A stretch of DNA of 64,000 nt from Hysterangium stoloniferum. Lineage: Eukaryota; Basidiomycota; Agaricomycetes; Hysterangiales; Hysterangiaceae. Where the stretch lies: contig WHVD01000229.1 of assembly GCA_015178975.1 (NCBI GenBank), positions 1-64,000 on the forward strand, read 5' to 3'. Every line of letters begins with the position of its first letter. The stretch's first letter is position 1. Shown one piece after another: positions 57,901-64,000 of this stretch. The position numbers and the translations under genes were made by a program. The notes under the pieces were generated by a model. That model saw nothing but the letters and a program-made list of their open reading frames with translations, had not been told where the DNA came from and did no database searches.

Positions 57901-60900
57901 GATGCGATCAGTCGACTGGGTCAGGACTTAGGCAGCGGGGATCGGGAAAGCTGGCACCTATTCAGGCCGACACGGCTGATAATGATATTCGGTTTCTTCC
58001 GATACTTTTACCAAACCGTGCCTCCAATTTCTCCCCATACTAGCACGGCTCCCCATGCAAACATTATCAGTATGGATTTACCCTCAAGTGATAGAGCCTT
58101 ATAATCCTTTATTAATTTGAAGAGTTTATTCCCCAACGGAACGGTCGATTGTCTAAGGGTGCTTAAAGGTATTCGCCAAGGTGTGATAGGAATATCGAGG
58201 CGACAGCATAGCAGTCACCAGGAAGTTGCGGGGAACCATTTTAGCTGAAGTCGCTTACATGCGCCATCACTATTATGACTCTGCTGATCTTCGCTTCTTC
58301 GCTAGTGCCAAGCCCGGAAATAAAGGCGGTATACATATTTATGAGAAGCCATTTCCCCGGATATTGGATCTTAGGCGGGTAAGACGGCCTTCTTTAAAAT
58401 GATTTTAGCATGAAATGGATCGCGTTTACCAGAAGCGAACATGCCTCAAGAGATCCACCCCCTCTTTAACAATTATGTTCAATTGCCCCACTGTTAACTG
58501 TTGCAGTCTATTCCTTGTCTTTTCCCCCTCACCTGTGTCTGTGAGCCTTACAACCCTCCTTTGGTGCTCCTCCACATGTTGCGAGTTGAAGAAGCACTTC
58601 CCAACCAAAATGGATATCTTGGTGTCGTAAAATAGCTTTTTCCCAATCCGCTCCATTGCCAGACCACAAAAGTAACCGGGACCGACTTCGAACGTCCGTT
58701 GGATTACGAATGACAGATGCGAACCACCTAGTCATGGCTTCGCTTTCAATGTCGGATATGCCTTGCCCAATTCCTAATGAATCCAGCAAGCCTTGTGGCG
58801 GCTCCAGGCAAGTTGCAAAACCACGGCACTCAACGAAAAAACAGTCCGACACGAGGTCACGTTGGTTTAGAATACTTCATTTCCTTCTCACGATTACCAC
58901 CGTTTAAGAGATGGACGTACCTTTAATTATGCACGACGCAGCACCTCAGTGATGTCTCAAGTGCTTGCACAGCGAGTATTTGGCCTAGGACACTCTGAAG
59001 ACACAATACTCACAGGTCACTACCTTGTCCGTATCCATGATTATTGACCCCTTCACTCCGGACTGTCGTTGTAGCCGCCAGCGGGTCCGCACTGGAATGA
59101 AAAGACGCGCTGGGGAACTCGACACTGTACCCCGCTTGAAGATATCTTTTCCAACTCAATACCTACGATATACGAAAGCGGGGAGGACATACAAAATGTG
59201 TGCCTATATTCCTGCTACTTCATATCTCTCCTGGCAAACCCCGACGAACACAGTGATCGCTGCGGACGAAGAGTGATAGCTTTCCTGACCGTTGTGTGGG
59301 GCGATGCTGCATTGACTGTACCCCTATACGTAACGTGCACTTCAAGCATCACAGATTCCATGTAATTGCAATCCATATAGCCTATCTACCTGCCATAGAT
59401 TTCTTTTTCAAATCGTTGGTGATGTTATTATATACTCAGATGTCACCTCGATATCAATCGGTGTGCTGTTTCAGCTTGGTGTTCTCTTCCCCTTGCGCAC
59501 GGTGGCAGCTCGGATGCCCGCGCTTTTCGGTTCTCTCACCTTTTACAGGAATCATACTACTGGCAGTGATTTTGAACACACGTAGCATGGATAGCAGTAC
59601 CTCGATAATGATCAGAGTGTGTGATTTCCACATTCACCCCAGACATTTTCATATTATATTGTTAGACGATATATCAATCGTTGATTAGTATTTTCAGATG
59701 GTGACACCGTCATCTTCAACACTATTTAGCTAGTAGTCACAACGAATGATGGTATATGATTACGGTAAAGTCGGAACTGTCGGAACTACGCCGGGAGATA
59801 ATAAATATATATGTTGTACTTTCGGGTTTGACCATTGAACACGAAGTCCATGTTTCAAAGCATCTGCGAGATAAGTCGGCGTAGAGTCGCGCCATACCGG
59901 CACCTGCCCCTGCCTCCCCTGGCCTCCGCGACGCCTCATTCGAGTAGGGCTACCCCGGTAGACGTGATTGCTCTGTTTGCCGAGAGCAACTGATCGCCTC
60001 ACGGTTTCACTGGTACGTCAAAAGGTTTACTACCCGAAGAATGTAGCTGATTCCAGCTTATTTTCAGATCGTATTGAACAAGCATCATTTACCGAATATT
60101 CCTTTAACCTCTCTTCCCTTGATGTGAACATTCCTTCAACGTGTTTTTCCTTCCACAGAACCTGCCTGTTGTGTCGCTCCCACCTTCCCCGCTCCCCTTC
60201 ACACGCTTGCCCATTTACTAGTATAATCTGACGATGTAGTGCAGCGTATTTTGTCAAATTTGAAACCCCATGTTGAATAAAAATCCTAGCCGCCACTTCG
60301 CCTCTAGGGTATTATGGCATGTGAAGCGAGACATATTCAGGCAGTTTTGCGACCTCTGCAGGCCATCCAGCATCTAATTCCGTAATGACTGAAATATGGC
60401 GTGTTTTTCACTTCCCTGCAACCAATCGTTGTTCCGTGACAAGTCATGTAATTTCAAAATTATTGACAAGATGAGATTGTTTTTGGGCTTCAGTTCACTG
60501 CAGCTTAATATTATGTAGCTCCAGATATAGGGGTTTAACATTGCATGTAATATTATAATGTATACAGTAGATACCGCAACCAATCTGTGACAGCCTAAAG
60601 TGAGGGTAATAGAGCATTCAGAATCCTGAGAACGATTTTGTCCGTGTTTCGGGCAGGGAATTTGGCAAGTGAATCATGTGGCACAGCATACTGTGTACCT
60701 CCGCGACAATATTTATGGCCAGATTCCTGCATCCACGACTGTGATGATCCCTAATGCCCTCCGGTTGCTTGTCTTTACGCCTCCTGCATGTAGTCGGAAA
60801 ATTCATGGTGTCGTTCACTATACCCTCTGAGGTAGACCCCTCGCCAGTGTCTCAGCCAGAGTATTAAGGTGGCCCAGCGATAGCTATATTTAATAAAATA

Positions 60901-61190
60901 CTGTCTGATTTGTTCATCCTGTTTCGCTACCTTCCCTTATAATTCGCTGTTCGTCCACTATACCGTCTTCACATGACCACCGTGAATCAAAATTATTATA
61001 ATTTTAAAAACGGTCCAAATAAAACAAACTGCCCATAAGTAAAACCCACACCTGTTCTACATCTCGCTCAACCAGCCCCATCTACTACAATTCCATCGTG
61101 TCCATGGTGAGGTCCAACGGTGTTGCCGTGGGCAGCTCGGGTAGCCGCTGCCTCGCCATTAGCCCCGTCTGCTGCAATTCTCCCATCACC
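54903..61190 (+). repeat. segmental duplication copy C
   Basis: Longest of the three copies. 54903-55440 matches the right part of copy B (38437-37880 inverted) and is absent from A; 55466-61190 matches copy A. It contains the same unassigned open frames (56517-56882, 56590-56925, 56938-57279, 57753-58043) and the exon-like stretch 58222-58378. It carries its own insertion at 55831-56165 and a 280-bp deletion at about 59016. Confidence 0.8.
55831..56165. mobile_element. 335-bp insertion of unknown type in copy C
   Basis: Copies A and B read CTCAAGTATCGCAGGCTTGC without interruption; in C 335 bp of AT-rich sequence separate CTCAAGTAT from CGCAGGCTTGC. No clear terminal repeats or target duplication are visible, so the class is open. 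Confidence 0.45.
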
Positions 61191-61359
61191 GCCCGCCTCT
61201 ATTGGACACGGGAACTCAACCAGAGTGCACCATTGCAAATATGTAAGAGTAATATAGTTAACTGATACTTTCAGCATTGGGAGATTTAACAGCGAAAATT
61301 GAGCGGAAGTCATATCCATTACTGAAAGAGTTGAAAATATCACAAGTTTCATCTCATCC

Positions 61360-61715
61360 ATCTTTATTCTTCATTACCAAAGGCACAAGTGACTTATCGC
61401 TACAACGCCATATGTCAGCTAGCACATCATGATACTTTTCATTCTAATGGATGAACTATTGAGAAGATCGTGCGTCTCTTCTTTAATGACGAATGATCGA
61501 TCTAATCCATTGTATTCCAGCAGTTCCACTACTGACATAGTCCACACTGCGACTAGGGTTTTGAATATGAGTGTGTCGTTGGTGGGATCAACACTGCATT
61601 TCCCCCTACCAATCCGGCGCACTATCCCAGGGCACAGCCAATAACAAATACAGCGCCTCGACATGCGAAAGAGCAACTATCTCTCACCATCCACTAATAC
61701 CATCGACCATCGCTC
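61360..61715. promoter_or_regulatory. conserved region upstream of X copy 6
   Basis: Matches the intergenic block in front of the other full X copies. The M gene that normally lies divergently is replaced here by duplication C. Between 61190 and 61360 nothing recognisable is seen. Confidence 0.35.
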
Positions 61716-64000
61716 ATGGACATTGCAGCCATTGTTGTCAAAGTCGCTGGCGATGCCGTTCCAGTACCTGGCTTAAAGAGTGCAGCGACCCTTCTTTTGG
61801 AGATTATGAACGCTATAAAGGTGGGTCGTCTGCATCAACACTAGTTTGAGAGCTGATGTGGATCATGATTCACAAGCACCAGGCAAGCGGGGAGCAAAAC
61901 GAGAGATTGAATAACCTTGTCTGGACAACTGGACGTCGCCTCGTCGCTTTCCACGATCAGCTGAGGGGGAAGTGGGAGAATATCCCGGGCAATTTCAAAA
62001 CTATATTGGACGATTATCAGAAGTGGGAACTTGAGACTCGCTGAGTAACCGTACCTGACGAATAAATTGTTTTTTTTCAGTGCACTTGAGGATGTTCTTG
62101 AGCTTGCAAGGTCATACAAACCAAGCCAAGGTCTTAAATCACACGTATCTTGGATGCGACAACGCGAAAAGTCTATCGGCAAACTGGAAAGGCGATTGGA
62201 AGAAGCGGGGAAAGAGGCCATGGTGCGTACTGAAAGTGACACTCAAGAGTCGTTCGTTACATATTGGCTCTTAGATGTGCATTTTGCTGGATACTTCATT
62301 AGCCGTCGCTCAACTCGTAGCCGTCGATGATACCAGAATGGACGATACCATCCCCGATTCGTTTTCGTCGGCCACGGTCAGAGGAAGAAACGATATTAGT
62401 GAACACGTACGCCCGTTCTGTCATCTGAAAGATCATGCCCGTGGGCTTATAGTAATGATATAGTGTTTGGTTCATAGAAGGAATTTCCAACTGTTACGCT
62501 CTTATCGGTCACGAACCACATTGATTATGACTATGAAAAGGCAGGAAATCATGGGGTCACCTTGCGGTGGAATGTCAAACTTTGTGAAGCAAAGGCTGAA
62601 AGTGACGGTAAGTCGGTATTGGTCAAAATGTACGAAGGCGGGAGACCCACGTGGGATTTGAGACACAAAGAGGTACGAGTTCTGCTTTGGCTGGTGTGGA
62701 TTTCAAAAACTATTTGCAACATATCACACTTTTGATATAGTTTCAACGCGACCTCACTCCCTATCAAGACGTGTGGTAAGAATGTCACACGTCAGATTAA
62801 ATAACCCAAGTAGTCCAATCACATTTATGTCCAGGGATGCCAGCATTGCTGAGTTCTTGGGTTACAGTAACGCACAAGACAATGTACTTTTCCAAGTTTT
62901 CCGTAATCCGGGCACTGAACCTGAGGACGCATGTCAATGGCTCGAACGCACTAGATCATCCGATGTGAAAGAAACCATTTTTGGACTATGGGAGATGGTG
63001 AATGAAATCACTCGCGATATTTACAAGCTAACGCGATGTATTTTAGAGGGATTCTTACTATGTGTGACAATGTGACATTAGGAATTAGTTGAATTCTGTA
63101 CAAACAACGAAATTCTTATTGACGAGCTCGTTCGTTAATGCGACTGACATCAGACGTCAATGATAACGTTGTCTGTTCAGTTTTATCTTCCCGGTGATTC
63201 AATTGTGACTGTCACAGACTGTCCTGCCAATCGCCGTCCTCTGAAGCTTGTGTTTACCGGAACACTGTTTAGCCGTGACCCATCAAGGGACTACAGATGG
63301 GATCCGGGTATTTATACCAGTGATGTTGAAGACAAAAGGCACCGCATATATGTGGCAGGGTCAACATATTTGGGACTGTCTGAATAACGGTGATACCGGT
63401 GCGGTAACAACATGATCGGTCGTCACGATCAGGCTCCACTCATCCACACGTCTCACATATGAGCACATGGTCCTTTTATTTATGTAGAATATATAAAGGG
63501 ATAACCTACATAGCTTAACCTCAGTCCGTTATACTTATACGAGACTGAGGTGAGCACAGAACGATCCTTTCTCTCTTAGTATATGCGCTTACTGTATACA
63601 ATAGCTCTTCTTAGGTACACATTATATGAGTCCGTTATACTTATACGAGACTGAGCTCTTCTTAGGACTATATATTTAACAAGTGACTCTAGGATCAATC
63701 CATCATCACCCGACAACATCGTAGACTTATTCATGTCCGCGGTGTATTCATGGTGTCTTGGCACTGCTTTAATGGATGAACAACTTCGAAGCTCGCCCAC
63801 CATTCATCAATTGGCCAATCTGCTACTGGACTTCGACTTTCTGCGACCAATTACGGGCTATATGGAGAACGAAGATCTGGGGTCCATCGCGTTGTGGGAC
63901 GTGGGCTATCGGGATAAAGATACAGGCCATTTTGTAGTGTGTGGGAATCTACATGAGTGGTTCTCTGAAGCCCTCGGTATAGAACCGTCAGTCGAGGTTT
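61716..64000 (+). pseudogene. gene X copy 6: split by solo LTR, runs off the window
   Basis: Starts MDIAAIVVKVAGDAVPVPGL at 61716 with the standard exon 1 (to 61820). Exon 2 from about 61883, exon 3 from about 62082 (LEDVLELARSYKPSQG), exon 4 from 62275 (MCILLDTSLAVAQLVAVDD), exon 6 about 62835-63066 (PSIAEFLGYSNAQDNVLFQV), exon 8 from 63181. Lesions: TAG at 62461-62463 in exon 4 (shared with X copy 2), a deletion at the end of exon 6 (near 63060) and the 358-bp LTR at 63324-63681 in exon 8. Exon 8 resumes at 63682 and is open to the window end. Confidence 0.65.
63324..63681 (+). mobile_element. solo LTR, 358 bp, in X exon 8
   Basis: Starts TGTTGAAGACAAAAGG, ends ATATTTAACA, with AGTGA at 63319-63323 and 63682-63686. 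Intact X copies read ACCGGTGACTCTAGG here. It contains a TATATAAAGG box (about 63490) and a hairpin motif at 63520-63549 (arms CTCAGTC and GACTGAG), with a second partial copy near 63628-63655. The motif is shared with the copia LTRs at 24817 and 29488, suggesting a related family. Confidence 0.85.

Overview
The window looks like a repeat-rich, gene-poor accessory region of a basidiomycete (probably Agaricomycotina) nuclear genome. The reasons are short GT-AG introns (about 40-70 nt), genes cut into many small exons, a Ty1/copia retrotransposon with several solo LTRs, and gene families typical of mushroom-forming fungi: MLKL-type/HeLo-like helical bundles fused to kinase-like domains, multi-TM proteins and HEAT-repeat proteins. 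Genus cannot be told by eye. Almost every gene copy carries stops, frameshifts or truncations.

The backbone is a degenerate tandem array of units of about 8.7 kb. A complete unit reads: M (minus strand, multi-TM membrane protein), a divergent intergenic region, X (plus strand, 12-exon gene for an MLKL-NTD-like bundle plus kinase-like region, about 726 aa), U (plus strand, relic of a UBP14/USP5-type deubiquitinase with UBA region), then x', a second truncated piece of X. Units: unit 0 (tail only, 1-860), a collapsed mini-unit (6800-7690), unit 1 (7690-15860), unit 2 (16020-24775), unit 3 (29980-34680 plus an inverted x'), unit 4 (38691-43085), unit 5 (43716-50760), unit 6 (51000-52066, cut by a HEAT block) and a last X copy (61716 to the window end). 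The best preserved X copy (9854-12646) has an otherwise open 12-exon frame with a single nonsense codon.

Three copies of an unrelated segmental duplication interrupt the array: A (957-6700, +), B (34680-38437, inverted, partial) and C (54903-61190, +). Their ends differ, so they behave as duplicated host sequence and not as a transposon. B was apparently inverted together with the adjacent x' piece, and it alone carries a 4 x 93-bp minisatellite expansion.

Younger insertions sit on top of this: a 4.9-kb copia element (24817-29752, minus strand, 5-bp target duplication GTCAC, half-tRNA-iMet type primer site), three LTR-like solo insertions (16081-16270, 43311-43710, 63324-63681), and two copies of a roughly 217-bp MITE with TGTAATCC ends (18427-18643 and 47373-47588). 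A separate block (52066-54250) is an exon-per-repeat HEAT array: 117-nt phase-1 exons alternating with 48-49-nt introns.

Read together, M, X and U would place a membrane protein, a putative cell-death/pseudokinase protein and a ubiquitin hydrolase in one amplified cassette, which suggests an allorecognition or immune-type locus now decaying. That function is inference; the repeat architecture and the lesions are read directly from the sequence.
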